DNA of 64,000 nucleotides, from positions 4,340,001-4,404,000 of the forward strand of contig NZ_CP089312.1 of NCBI RefSeq assembly GCF_021545335.1, given 5' to 3'. Shown here piece after piece: positions 19,101 to 26,424 of this stretch. Position numbers and translations under genes: made by a program. The stretch's first letter is position 1, and the number at the start of each line of letters is the position of its first letter. The notes under the pieces were generated by a model. The model was not told the origin of the DNA, did no database searches, and saw nothing but the letters and a program-made list of their open reading frames with translations. The DNA comes from Streptomyces sp. GQFP (GTDB lineage: Bacteria > Actinomycetota > Actinomycetes > Streptomycetales > Streptomycetaceae).

Positions 19101-19668
19101 GATCGCGCTGCGGATGTACCTCCGGGGCGGCGAAGCTCCGCTGAACCACGAGGAGTTGACGAGTTCGCTGCGGGCCGGCGCGAAGCACCTCGTGCCGTAC
19201 GCCGGTTGCCTGGCCTCCGGGCTCGGGCGGCTGCCGTCGTATCGCGGAGTGGTCCTGCGCGGCCGGGGCGGCGCGGACGGGCACGGCGAGCTGCGGCCCG
19301 GGGCGGTGCTGCGGGATCCGGCGCCGTTGAGCGGGCTGCCGCTCAACCCGGCCGACAAGACCCGGATCGCGGGCGCGGGCTTCGCGATCTGGTCGATCAC
19401 CGGCCGCCGCGTACGGCAACTGCTGGACAGCGGCGACGAGGTCGTGTTCCCCCCGGGCACCACCTTCAGGGTCCTCGGCGTGCGTACCGACGGCGCGGCC
19501 CCCCTGGTTCTGCTGCGCCAACTGCCCGAGTCGCACGCGGCTTCCGACGTCCTGGAGGGCGCGGACGAGACCGCGCTCGCGCGGTTGGACCATGCCCTGA
19601 CAAACCGTATGTCGCCCGGCACGGGCGACTGGCCGGACCGCTGCGCCGGACCCGTCGGCGAACACTGA
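16186..19668 (+). CDS. Large linker-repeat protein with ADP-ribosyltransferase-like C-terminus
   Basis: The ATG at 16186 follows a GGAG at suitable distance; 1,160 aa. The N-terminal half (about 1-490) has alternating strands and helices; its segment around QSVAGLLNAEVEV loosely resembles the VADRIGGRVWS block of the giant protein's His-Cys modules. Residues about 500-920 are Pro/Ala/Ser/Thr-rich with near-identical tandem repeats. The C-terminus (about 930-1120) has the layout of an ADP-ribosyltransferase fold: YRGVVLRG (Arg strand), GFAIWSITGR in place of the Ser-Thr-Ser strand, and DEVVFPPGTTFRVLG (Glu strand). Only one clear Glu is present where active enzymes usually carry ExE or QxE, so activity is uncertain. 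It is cotranscribed with the giant gene by position. Confidence 0.6.
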   Translation: MSRWNGRPARRRAVAASSRTEREEQGTARVLVEDHDGLLLLRTPTDDTLHPADIADLARVLRAEEGGTVTIVAVAEGDAAAALWPRLSESLDSLRDTGTRSVRLVIPGAGHDRPDRPALARRIAESWNLTVEAPDGPVLVVPGGSVFVPPGDGGWWRFAPGQEPEVLGPRAPAPDWQAAVRRVPVRTADGCVVDQIPAGLLIRPAEASAPRPGDLFHAIPVDPRRPAVVVGVPWGEDVVAADVAELLGALPAAVRPGVRLAPGGRRDLLPLGQSVAGLLNAEVEVTTGLPLFAADSPLGTYGVRSVLAGPDGDPRWLPFVDAVMCLPPRLPEPDAAGTPGPVSGPDGSSAPVPAPAPRLLRWSSPVPDPGGADDGVLRLSDEWQATVTRAGLWVGPRDGTPLPRSLSPVSIEGPVVEVGRTGDRLDASLWPVLSRLLDRLAPDLRARTTLHVHATPPDGGRALRALAAEHALRVIRFAPPARTPRALPRGATAVRAGGAVGGPATVALPHPMAMSSTAGDTAAAVSVLPPGTATAPPAARPDPSLPRRAPVTAGGAAEPAPAAPGRPATVSGRDPAGGPGPSRPTLSPGEPPAEPTTGLVSEPVSAPEASRPEPVSGSTAGPVSPVAAASGLMVSGPTSAPQASRPEPTSGQVPKATAEPVSPVAAAEATASGLAVSGPASGPTSGPTSGPASAPQASRPEPTSGQVPKATAEPVSPVAAAEATASGLTVSESASAPTSAPQASRPEPTSGPVPKATAEPVSPVAAAEATASGLTVSESASAPTSAPQASRPEPTSAPVPEPTAGPVREAASGPVSAPEAPRPEPVATGVSAAPVAPAVPVPVTPARPVPTSGGAAPRPSSPVGEETPRKRDDGPVVPDHSPDPAPDPVSVHSPAPAPAARPPAKVPGGSGGGRPLPVVPVSPRHRSTASERDSFRTLAEPLWERHSAAVNRVLAGMPALRGEEQEAARIDLIALRMYLRGGEAPLNHEELTSSLRAGAKHLVPYAGCLASGLGRLPSYRGVVLRGRGGADGHGELRPGAVLRDPAPLSGLPLNPADKTRIAGAGFAIWSITGRRVRQLLDSGDEVVFPPGTTFRVLGVRTDGAAPLVLLRQLPESHAASDVLEGADETALARLDHALTNRMSPGTGDWPDRCAGPVGEH
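18102..18590 (+). repeat. Tandem Pro/Ala/Thr-linker minisatellite
   Basis: A unit of roughly 105-165 bp encoding APQASRPEPTSG followed by VPKATAEPVSP and VAAAEATASGL occurs about three and a half times, nearly base-identical, with extra 12-bp pieces encoding SGPT inserted between copies. It lies in frame in the linker of the 1,160-aa protein, so copy number could change linker length without breaking the frame. Confidence 0.85.
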
Positions 19669-19740
19669 CACCGCACCACCCCCCACCCCCACCCCCACCC
19701 CCCAGCGGAACCACCCCCACCTCGACAAGGAGCAGTGTTC

Positions 19741-20988
19741 ATGCCACCTCAGCACGAACCCCCGGCCCACGGGACGCCGTCGTCCGTCGCCGTCCGCCGT
19801 GCGGTGGCCGTGCCCGCGCCGGGCGAAGACCCAGGCGCCGGCCTCGGCCCGCGCACCCCCGACTCCACCGCCCCGGTGCCGATACCGTCGTCCCCCGTGC
19901 CGGCCCCCGGGCGGCTCCGGGGGTGGCGTGCCCGGTCCGCCGCCGCGGAGGGGCAGGAGCCGGCATCCGCCGAGCGGCAGCAGGAGGAGCAACAGACGCG
20001 ACAGCGGCCGGAGTCGGCATCCGCCGAGCCGGAACGCGAGGCAGGCGTCGGCACACTCCTCGCCGGGAACGGCGACGGCGCGAACGGTGCGGACGAAGCC
20101 GGTCCCGACGCCGCGCCGCCGGGACGGCCGCGCGGCCCCATGCTGGCCGCGGCCGGCATCGCGGGGGCGTTGCTGATCGCCGTACCGTTCCTGGTCCTCG
20201 CCCTGACCGGCGACGACGAGGACCGCACGGTCAGCACGGCACCCATCGGCGGTACGACGCTCGACCCCGGCATGTCCGACAACGACCTGCGCGCCGACTA
20301 CACGGCCGAGTCCCCGACGCCCTCGGCATCGGCATCGGCGTCGGCATCCACATCGCCGAGCGCGTCCGCGTCCGCGCCCGCCGCCAAGTCCGCTGCGCCC
20401 ACCACGGCGAAGGCGACGCCCCCGCCCGTCACCAAGAAGACGGTTGCCCCGGCTGCAACGTCGGTCGTGCAGGAGGGGGTGAAGTTCACGCCCAGCCCCC
20501 GGCAACTGGCCAACGCCGCCTCGAACCGGTCGAGTGTTCTGCTGAAGAACGCCGCGACCGGCCAGTGCATCGACATCCCCGGCGGCGGACAGGGCAAGGT
20601 CGACGGCGCGGTGAACCAGCACCCCGCCTGCTCCCGCACCGACAACATGCTCTGGGACCTTGCGGTGGCCGACTCGGACGGCGGGCCGGGGGGAGCGAGC
20701 CTGTTCGTCGTCAGGAGCAGCACGGACGGGCTGTGCGTGAACCTGCCCTACAACGGCACCGTCAAGTCCGGGACGTTGGTCCGCGAGGGCCTCTGCAACA
20801 CCACGACCGCGGACAACCAGCTCTGGTATCTGGATCCCCGGCCGAACAGCACCTACTGGATCCGCAACCTCGTCAGCAACCTGTGCCTGAGCGTGAGAGG
20901 CGGCTCGTCCGGCGGAAAGAACGCCTCGATCTCGGTGACGACCTGCGGCGACACAGCGACCTCCGCACAGCGCTGGTCCATCTCCTGA
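19741..20988 (+). CDS. Membrane-anchored ricin-B-type lectin protein
   Basis: An AAGGAG at 19727-19732 places the start at the ATG at 19741 (415 aa); the GTG six bases earlier is too close to the ribosome site. A Pro/Glu/Gln-rich cytoplasmic N-terminus (about 1-130) is followed by one membrane segment (about 136-160, AGIAGALLIAVPFLVLAL). A Ser/Ala-rich stalk follows, then a C-terminal beta-trefoil of about 150 aa with ricin-type hallmarks (CIDIPGG, CVNLPYNG, NQLWYL, CLSVRGG, QRWSIS; the first Trp block reads MLWDL). Such domains bind sugars on a wall or cell surface. It closes the four-gene cassette and probably displays a carbohydrate-binding module outside the membrane. Confidence 0.8.
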   Translation: MPPQHEPPAHGTPSSVAVRRAVAVPAPGEDPGAGLGPRTPDSTAPVPIPSSPVPAPGRLRGWRARSAAAEGQEPASAERQQEEQQTRQRPESASAEPEREAGVGTLLAGNGDGANGADEAGPDAAPPGRPRGPMLAAAGIAGALLIAVPFLVLALTGDDEDRTVSTAPIGGTTLDPGMSDNDLRADYTAESPTPSASASASASTSPSASASAPAAKSAAPTTAKATPPPVTKKTVAPAATSVVQEGVKFTPSPRQLANAASNRSSVLLKNAATGQCIDIPGGGQGKVDGAVNQHPACSRTDNMLWDLAVADSDGGPGGASLFVVRSSTDGLCVNLPYNGTVKSGTLVREGLCNTTTADNQLWYLDPRPNSTYWIRNLVSNLCLSVRGGSSGGKNASISVTTCGDTATSAQRWSIS

Positions 20989-21752
20989 CCCCTCCCCCTG
21001 ATCCCTCCCCCCCCCTGATCCCTCTTCGGGACAAGCAGACAGCGTGTGGGTCGCTCCACAGCCCGACACGGCCTGCTCCAGCCGTAGAACGTGATCTTGG
21101 GGGGCGAGTGGGACGGCGACGTCGCCCAGGGAGCCGTCGGCGACCCAGGCGACGAGCCCTGGCGGCACCCGCCTCGGTGCCGTCGACGCATGAGGCTGTA
21201 GCCATGCCGGAGGCTGCCTGCAAGTGCCGTCAGGGTCAGGAGAGTTGGCACCCGAAGAGGTTGATGAGTCACGGGTGGCCGATACGTCAGAACCCTTTGC
21301 TCCACCGGGCGACAGCCGGGTGGACCTCGATCACGTTCGCCGTGTGGCCGACCTGCCGGACCGTGTCGGACAGACTGGCGGGCCGAGCCCGGGCCGAAAA
21401 CCGTACGCGAGCGAAGAAGCGCCTGTCCGACGTCGACGGGGGCGAGCATGGGCCGGTCATGGGCGGTCACGGCCCGGGGTGTTCCGGAGCTCCCGGGGCC
21501 CAAGTCGCCCAACGTGCAATTGCTACGCGTGTAGAGACAACTCGCACTCCCGCACTGTAGATTGACATTTTGTTGAGCCCGCGCGGTGCTCGGCCGTACG
21601 CCCTTTCCTTCGTAGTCGCGCACACCTCAGTGCGGCCATGCCGTGATGCCCAAGGCGTGTGTGCCACCCGCATGTTGGCCGAGGACGCCCAACATGCGCA
21701 GACCCGCGCCGGGACAGCCTTCCCCCTTCGTTCTGGCGCTCAAGGAGTTCGC
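20989..21752. other. 764-bp intergenic stretch, no recognisable gene
   Basis: All six frames were read. Open frames exist on both strands, but none shows a recognisable motif, a good start with ribosome site, or a normal composition. A low-G+C patch near 21555-21575 (an ATTGACATTTTG stretch) could belong to a promoter for the phytase-like gene, with a leader of about 180 bases. The rest may be eroded coding sequence. Confidence 0.45.
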
Positions 21753-22835
21753 ATGCGCTTGAGTACGTCGATCACTGCCGTAACCGCCATGAGCATGGTC
21801 ATGGGTATCGCACTGGCCCAAGGTGCCGCTCACGCCGACTCCCCTGCCCTGTCCTCACCGGTCTCATCCGCCCTGCCGCACGACTGCTCCGACCTCGTGC
21901 GCATACGGGCCTTCTCCGACGACCTCGACAAGAAGACGCTGGACGGCGTCTACGTGGGCAACCTGTCCGCCCTCGCCGTCGACCGCGCCGGCCATATCAG
22001 CGCCGTGTCCGACGAGTCGTACCTCTACTCGCTCGACGTACGGGAAAAGGCCGGCACGTTGAGCGCCGAGGCGATGTCGGTGGCCCCTTTGACCGACCTG
22101 AACGGCGCGGCACCGGACTCCGAGGGACTGGCCGTCGACCTGGACGGCACCCGGCTGATCAGCTCCGAGACCGAGCCCTCCGTCACCCGCTACGACCGCG
22201 ACGGCACGGCGGTCGAGGCGCTGCCGGTACCGGCCGCCCTCGCCGTCACCCCGGCGGGACGGGCCGTGAGCAACCAGACCTTCGAGGGACTGACGCTCCA
22301 GCCCGGCGGACGCACGCTCGTCGCTTCCATGGAGGGCGCGCTCTCCGGCGACGAGACCGGCGTGGTGCGGCTGCAGACCTGGCAGCGCGCCGGCGTCGGC
22401 AAGCCTTTCAAGACCGGTGCCCAGTACGGCTACCAGGCCGACCAGGGCCTGGGAGTCGTCGAGCTCGCCCCGGCCGGAGACGGCCGACTGCTCGTCCTCG
22501 AACGCGGCTTCACCGCCGGTGTCGGCAACACCGTCCGCCTCTACCTGGCCGACCCACGCCGGGCCGACAACGTGAGCGGAACCGCGACCCTGACCTCCGA
22601 CGGCCCGGCCCGCCTGGCCCCCAAGACCCTGCTGGCCGACCTCGCCGACTGCCCGACCCTGGGCGCCACAGCCGAACAGCCCCAGCCCAACCCCCTGCTG
22701 GACAACATCGAAGGACTCACCGTGACCGGCCACACGGCCGCCGGTCGCCTGAAAATCCTGCTCGTCAGCGACGACAACGAGCGCGACACCCAGATCACCC
22801 GCCTGTACTCCCTCGACGTCGCGCTACCGCACTGA
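21753..22835 (+). CDS. Secreted esterase-like phytase family protein
   Basis: The ATG at 21753 follows AAGGAG at 21742-21747; the open frame upstream lacks a comparable site. It encodes 360 aa. Residues 1-29 form a signal peptide (Arg near the N-terminus, hydrophobic core, AHA-D cleavage region). The mature part has the blocks of the phytase-like esterase family: NLSALAVD, an AAPDSEGLAVD strand with Glu next to Gly, SNQTFEGLTLQPGG, LLVLERGF, and a final NIEGLTV and LLVSDDN. Repeated D-x-EG/IEG strands suggest a metal-dependent beta-propeller. It probably acts outside the cell on phosphate esters; the substrate is unknown. It stands alone and is closed by a strong hairpin. Confidence 0.82.
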   Translation: MRLSTSITAVTAMSMVMGIALAQGAAHADSPALSSPVSSALPHDCSDLVRIRAFSDDLDKKTLDGVYVGNLSALAVDRAGHISAVSDESYLYSLDVREKAGTLSAEAMSVAPLTDLNGAAPDSEGLAVDLDGTRLISSETEPSVTRYDRDGTAVEALPVPAALAVTPAGRAVSNQTFEGLTLQPGGRTLVASMEGALSGDETGVVRLQTWQRAGVGKPFKTGAQYGYQADQGLGVVELAPAGDGRLLVLERGFTAGVGNTVRLYLADPRRADNVSGTATLTSDGPARLAPKTLLADLADCPTLGATAEQPQPNPLLDNIEGLTVTGHTAAGRLKILLVSDDNERDTQITRLYSLDVALPH

Positions 22836-22848
22836 GCAACCCGGCAGC

Positions 22849-22878
22849 CGCCCGGGGGCGTTCCCACCCCCGGGCGGC
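22849..22878 (+). terminator. Rho-independent-type hairpin after phytase-like gene
   Basis: A perfect 11-bp G/C stem (CCGCCCGGGGG paired with CCCCCGGGCGG) around an 8-base loop, starting 14 bases after the stop codon. There is no strong T-tract, which is common in Streptomyces. Confidence 0.75.
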
Positions 22879-23100
22879 CACGACGAGGAACACCGCCACC
22901 GCATCGTGACCGACGCCGACCGGCAGGACCGTGCACGGACACCGGCCGCGCTTGGCAAGGTCATACCCCGCTTGGTGATCACAGAGGATCTGCACCCAGC
23001 AAGGCGATCCACCGCCTGCCCCTGACGGGCGGCGACGCCGCAGAATCACCCCATCCGATAACAAGAGTTTTGTTAATAGAGCCTCCATCGCAACCACCCC

Positions 23101-23337
23101 GCCCCCACTCCCGCCCCCGGCGAAGGCACCATCGCCGCCCTCAAGGCACGCACCGGCAAACGAGGCATGTCCGCCTACGTCGAAGCCCTCATCCAGCGCC
23201 AACTGGAACGCGACCGGCTGCGCCGCGAACTCATCGAGGACGCCGAAGCCGAGCACGGCCCGGTCGACCAGGCTGCGGTCGATGCCAAGCGAGCGCTCCT
23301 GCGCGGCGACACGGCAGGCTCGGCGGACGCCGCGTGA
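23101..23337 (+). pseudogene. vapB-type antitoxin gene, 5' truncated
   Basis: The frame ending at 23335-23337 encodes TIAALKARTGKRGMSAYVE, LIQRQLERDRLRR and a tail of about 35 residues, typical of ribbon-helix-helix-type antitoxins paired with PIN toxins. The usual N-terminal strand (Met-x-Arg-x-Thr-x-Thr-Leu) is missing, and between the stop at 23077 and the conserved part there is no start codon. Only an internal ATG near 23167 could initiate. The end overlaps the toxin GTG by four bases (GTGA), the normal arrangement of such pairs. Confidence 0.65.
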
Positions 23338-23764
23338 GCGGCACCCTTGTCCTGGACTACGAAGGTCTGTCCAAGCTCGTACGCCGCGCACCCGAACTCA
23401 CCGAGTGGCTCGCCGCCGCCGAGGCCGAGGACATCCGCGTCGTCACCAGCTCCGTACCAGCTCCGTCACCCTCGTAGAAGCCCGCGACCCCAAGACCAAC
23501 CAGGCCCGCTTCGACCACGCCGTCTCCCGCGTCAACATCGTCCCGCCCGCCGAAGCCATCGCCCGCCACGCGAGCAAACTCCTCGCCGCAGCCGGCCTGC
23601 ACGGCCTGCACGGCCTGCACGGCCACAAATACACCCTCGACGCCATCGTCGCCGCCAAGCAAGATCTGACACAGTACGAGGCCAGGGCAGCCGCAACCTC
23701 CGACTCGCTACCGCTCAGCGCAACTATGTCCAACCCAATGGGGCACCCACTGTCAGTGCGCTGA
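23334..23764 (+). pseudogene. vapC-type PIN toxin gene broken by an 11-bp duplication
   Basis: From the GTG at 23334 the frame reads SGTLVLDYEGLSKLV and AEDIRVVTSSV, the start of a PIN-domain ribonuclease (first Asp in LVLDYEGL). Then a tandem copy of ACCAGCTCCGT shifts the frame and gives a stop at 23477. The protein continues in another frame as SSVTLVEARDPK, SRVNIVPPAEAIARHA and HKYTLDAIVAA, including the PIN Glu and Asp positions. In that part an in-frame 9-bp unit (Gly-Leu-His) is tripled, and the last strand and helix of the domain are replaced by unrelated sequence. It is non-functional unless frameshifting restores part of it. Confidence 0.72.
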
Positions 23765-23937
23765 AGTACGCTGTCTTTCGCACGGTCCGGACCGCCGGTA
23801 GTACCGGGGGCACCAGCCGCAGCTCACACACACTTCCCCGTCCGGGAGCGCGGCAGCACCGCGCTCACCAGCGGAATCTCCTCCTTCGCATGCGCCCCGC
23901 AAGGTTGCGCACCCAACGCGTCCCCGGAGCCTCTCGC

Positions 23938-25338
23938 ATGGCCACTGAGCCCGAACTCACGCCCGTAGTCGACTTCCTGTGCGAGCACAGCCCCAGCAAG
24001 AGCCGCGTCATGGCCTTGATCGGTCCGTACCACGGCTCTCGATCTCTCACTGGAGTGTTGACCTGTAAGGACAAGCACCACGCGTACCAAGCGGTCCAGC
24101 TACTGCGCCGAGCGCTGGCCGCCCGCGACGCCGCCGTCGTAGCGGAAGACCTGCGTGCTCTTGCCTCGGCGCTACCCGATGCCCCCGCCGGCTCGCTGCG
24201 CACGGCTACGGCCCACGCAGCGTCAGGAGCATGGCCCGCCCCCGTAGGCACGACGTTCTGCCCGCCCGGCGAAAACCCTGAGGAGGACGAGGAGACGCAA
24301 GACGACGAGGCCTCCGCCGCGTCAGAGTCAGGAACGCCCCATGGAGCTCGTCTGAAGGATCTGCCAGGCAAGGTCGTACGCATCACCCACCTGCGCGAGT
24401 TCCACATCACCGACGAGGACGCACTCATACGCGCGGCGATGGATGCGGATTGGGATCCGTTGCCCGCGTCCGAGTTGGCCGAGGACGACCCGCGCGATCT
24501 GATCGGCGCCGTGATGACCCTGACCGAGAGCGGTGGTTGGATCACTGGCGCGGACACCCTGGAAGACCAGAGCGAGGCTGGACTGCTACGCGCCGAAGAC
24601 GGCGATGAACTCACCGACTGGAGCCCGGTCCCGGTAACAACCCACTTCCACCACGGGTGGCTGCTGCGCCGGCCGGCCTCCAACACGCCAACCGAGGAAG
24701 AGCCGCCCGACCTGGTCGCGTTGTTCCCGGTCAAGGAGTGTTCCTGCGAAGACGAGGACTGCGAGGACTGCGGCTGGCAGCTCACCCCACGCACCGCCGA
24801 CCTGCTCCTGACCGCGTTGAGCGTGCTGGCCGACCAGGCCTACGACGCCGCCGACGACCTGCGCGATCAGCCCGTGACCAAGCAACGACCCGGCGACTGG
24901 GAGCTGTTCACCCGCCTGCCCTCCCTCACCTGGTCCGCCGACCGGAACTGGCGCCGACGCATGGCACGAGCCTTCGACGACCTGACCGACGACCTGGAGC
25001 ACGGGCGGTGGCCCCAACCGTCATGCACGGCAGAGGAGATGGCGTTGCATCTGGCGATCGAGGACGCGCCGAGCTACCTGGACGACATCGACATGCGCGA
25101 CACCGCGCACGGCACATTGCCCGAACACCGCGACGACTACGACTGGGACGCCTGCTCCGACCTGTTCTTCCAGGACGGTGACGTTCTCATGCTCTTCGAC
25201 GCACGCCTCGACGGCATCGAGGACCCGGACGGCGACGTGAATCAGCGGCTGGGCATGGGAGACCTGCGCGCGGCAGCGTGGTTCGAGCCGTTCGGATACC
25301 CACCCGCCCGGGACCCCAAGCGGGGCTTCCGACGCTGA
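23938..25338 (+). CDS. Conserved hypothetical acidic protein
   Basis: The ATG at 23938 is chosen because the sequence before it in this frame is the antisense or wrong frame of the vapC remnant, and codon use becomes regular from here; 466 aa. It is acidic, with clusters of Asp/Glu (residues about 115-130 and 375-430) and a Cys-rich patch CSCEDEDCEDCGW near residue 270 that could bind a metal. No known enzyme motif, signal peptide or membrane segment was recognised. It stands alone on the plus strand and is followed by a long perfect hairpin. Function unknown. Confidence 0.68.
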   Translation: MATEPELTPVVDFLCEHSPSKSRVMALIGPYHGSRSLTGVLTCKDKHHAYQAVQLLRRALAARDAAVVAEDLRALASALPDAPAGSLRTATAHAASGAWPAPVGTTFCPPGENPEEDEETQDDEASAASESGTPHGARLKDLPGKVVRITHLREFHITDEDALIRAAMDADWDPLPASELAEDDPRDLIGAVMTLTESGGWITGADTLEDQSEAGLLRAEDGDELTDWSPVPVTTHFHHGWLLRRPASNTPTEEEPPDLVALFPVKECSCEDEDCEDCGWQLTPRTADLLLTALSVLADQAYDAADDLRDQPVTKQRPGDWELFTRLPSLTWSADRNWRRRMARAFDDLTDDLEHGRWPQPSCTAEEMALHLAIEDAPSYLDDIDMRDTAHGTLPEHRDDYDWDACSDLFFQDGDVLMLFDARLDGIEDPDGDVNQRLGMGDLRAAAWFEPFGYPPARDPKRGFRR

Positions 25339-25351
25339 CCCGGGCTCCCGT

Positions 25352-25388
25352 GGCCGCTGCTTCGCCGACTGTCGGCGGAGCAGCGGCC
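25352..25388. terminator. Long perfect hairpin between convergent genes
   Basis: GGCCGCTGCT pairs with AGCAGCGGCC and CGCCGA with TCGGCG across one T-G step and a 3-base loop, giving a 17-step stem 13 bases after the stop at 25338. The next gene (25588-26367) converges on it, so it may serve both strands. Confidence 0.75.
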
Positions 25389-25484
25389 GTCATGTTCTGC
25401 CGCTCGCTCGACCCCTCGGCGGCATGGACGGCGCGTCTTCAACCGGGCGCTCAGAGGCCCGCACGGGCCATGCGGACCAGCGGC

Positions 25485-25582
25485 TCGCGGCGCGGACAGT
25501 GCCTCCCGTCCTCGCGGCGCGGACAGTGCCTCCCGTCCTCGCGGCGCGGGCAGTTCCTCCCGTCCTCGCGGCGCGGTCGGAA
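25485..25582. repeat. 27-bp tandem repeat, about 3.5 copies
   Basis: A unit beginning TCGCGGCGCGGACAGTGCC runs at 25485, 25512 and 25539 with a partial copy at 25566; the third copy has two changes. It sits between the terminator hairpin and the stop of the UPF0158 gene and is probably non-coding. Confidence 0.85.
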
Positions 25583-25587
25583 CCGCC

Positions 25588-26367
25588 CTATCCGCCGCCG
25601 CGGAACGGGAGCCTTGGACGACAGCCCTCTTCGGCCAGCCAGGCGCGGGCCCGGCCGAGCTGTCGCTCATCGCTGAGCCGGTGAAACAGGCGCCAGGCGC
25701 GCTCGTCACGGGCGAGGACATCCTTGAAGCGCCGGAAGGCGCCTCGGCCACGGATGGCGGTCCGCAGCCGATCGGCGAGGGCGGCGTCATCGAGCCCTTC
25801 GATGAACAGCTCCATGTCCTGGTAGCCATCCCGGGAACCCAGAGCCGGCACGGACAGCCATCGCTCGGGATCGTCCGCCTTCTCGAACGTCTCGAACCCG
25901 GTTTCCAGCTCATCGGTGAAGGTCGGCCGGCATTCCCCGGTGGACAGATCGAGCCGACCACCGGACTCGGCCGGGGTGCCCTCCAGCAGCATGGCGAGCA
26001 TCTCCAGATCGACTGCGATAGGACGAAGGACGGCGTTCACCGCGTGCCCTACGGACACCCGCAACACGTCCGCCAGTTCCTCATCGCCCCGGAAACCGCG
26101 CTCCCGCAGTGCTCCGAGGAACGTGGCAGCCATCTGCGCGGCCCCCGGCAGACCCAGAGCAGCGGCACCGGCCACACCGTCACCGGCCAGCTGCAGCACC
26201 TCGCTCACAGGTCCGCGGCGCAGTGCGGCAAGCAGCGCCGTCCCGTCCGGCCCGTGCAACGCGCCGCGCACGGCCCGCAGCCCGTCCTCGTCCCATCCCT
26301 CGGCCATGACCTCGACGTTAACGCGCGTCGCTGAGTCGTCCAGCGCCGAGCACCGCCAGGTTCCCAC
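25588..26367 (-). CDS. UPF0158 family protein
   Basis: 259 aa from the GTG at 26367; an ATG at 26307 (MAEGWDEDG) is an alternative and neither has an ideal ribosome site. Residues about 130-255 carry the UPF0158 signature: a first strand followed by LDLSTGECRP, then SRDGYQDMELFIEGL, RLRTAIRGRGAFRRFKDVL and AWRLFHRLSDERQ. The N-terminal 120 residues (WDEDGLRAVRGAL, QMAATFLGALRERG) form a helical extension not usual for the family. The family has no agreed function. It lies 57 bases downstream of the 718-aa gene on the same strand and is likely cotranscribed with it. Confidence 0.78.
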   Translation of the reverse strand: MGTWRCSALDDSATRVNVEVMAEGWDEDGLRAVRGALHGPDGTALLAALRRGPVSEVLQLAGDGVAGAAALGLPGAAQMAATFLGALRERGFRGDEELADVLRVSVGHAVNAVLRPIAVDLEMLAMLLEGTPAESGGRLDLSTGECRPTFTDELETGFETFEKADDPERWLSVPALGSRDGYQDMELFIEGLDDAALADRLRTAIRGRGAFRRFKDVLARDERAWRLFHRLSDERQLGRARAWLAEEGCRPRLPFRGGG

Positions 26368-26424
26368 TCCGTACCCCCGCCGGTTCTCGTTCCCGCGCCC
26401 GCGGAACCAGTCGGTGCCGCCTGG

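Noticed and set aside
15975..19742. A 1,255-residue minus-strand open frame opposite the ART-like gene
   Set aside because: High G+C makes long antisense frames. The plus strand has the ribosome site, the overlap pattern and recognisable domains, while the minus-strand product is Ser/Gly/Arg low complexity.
21224..21565. A 113-residue plus-strand gene before the phytase-like gene
   Set aside because: No ribosome site, no motif, no steady codon pattern; left as intergenic.
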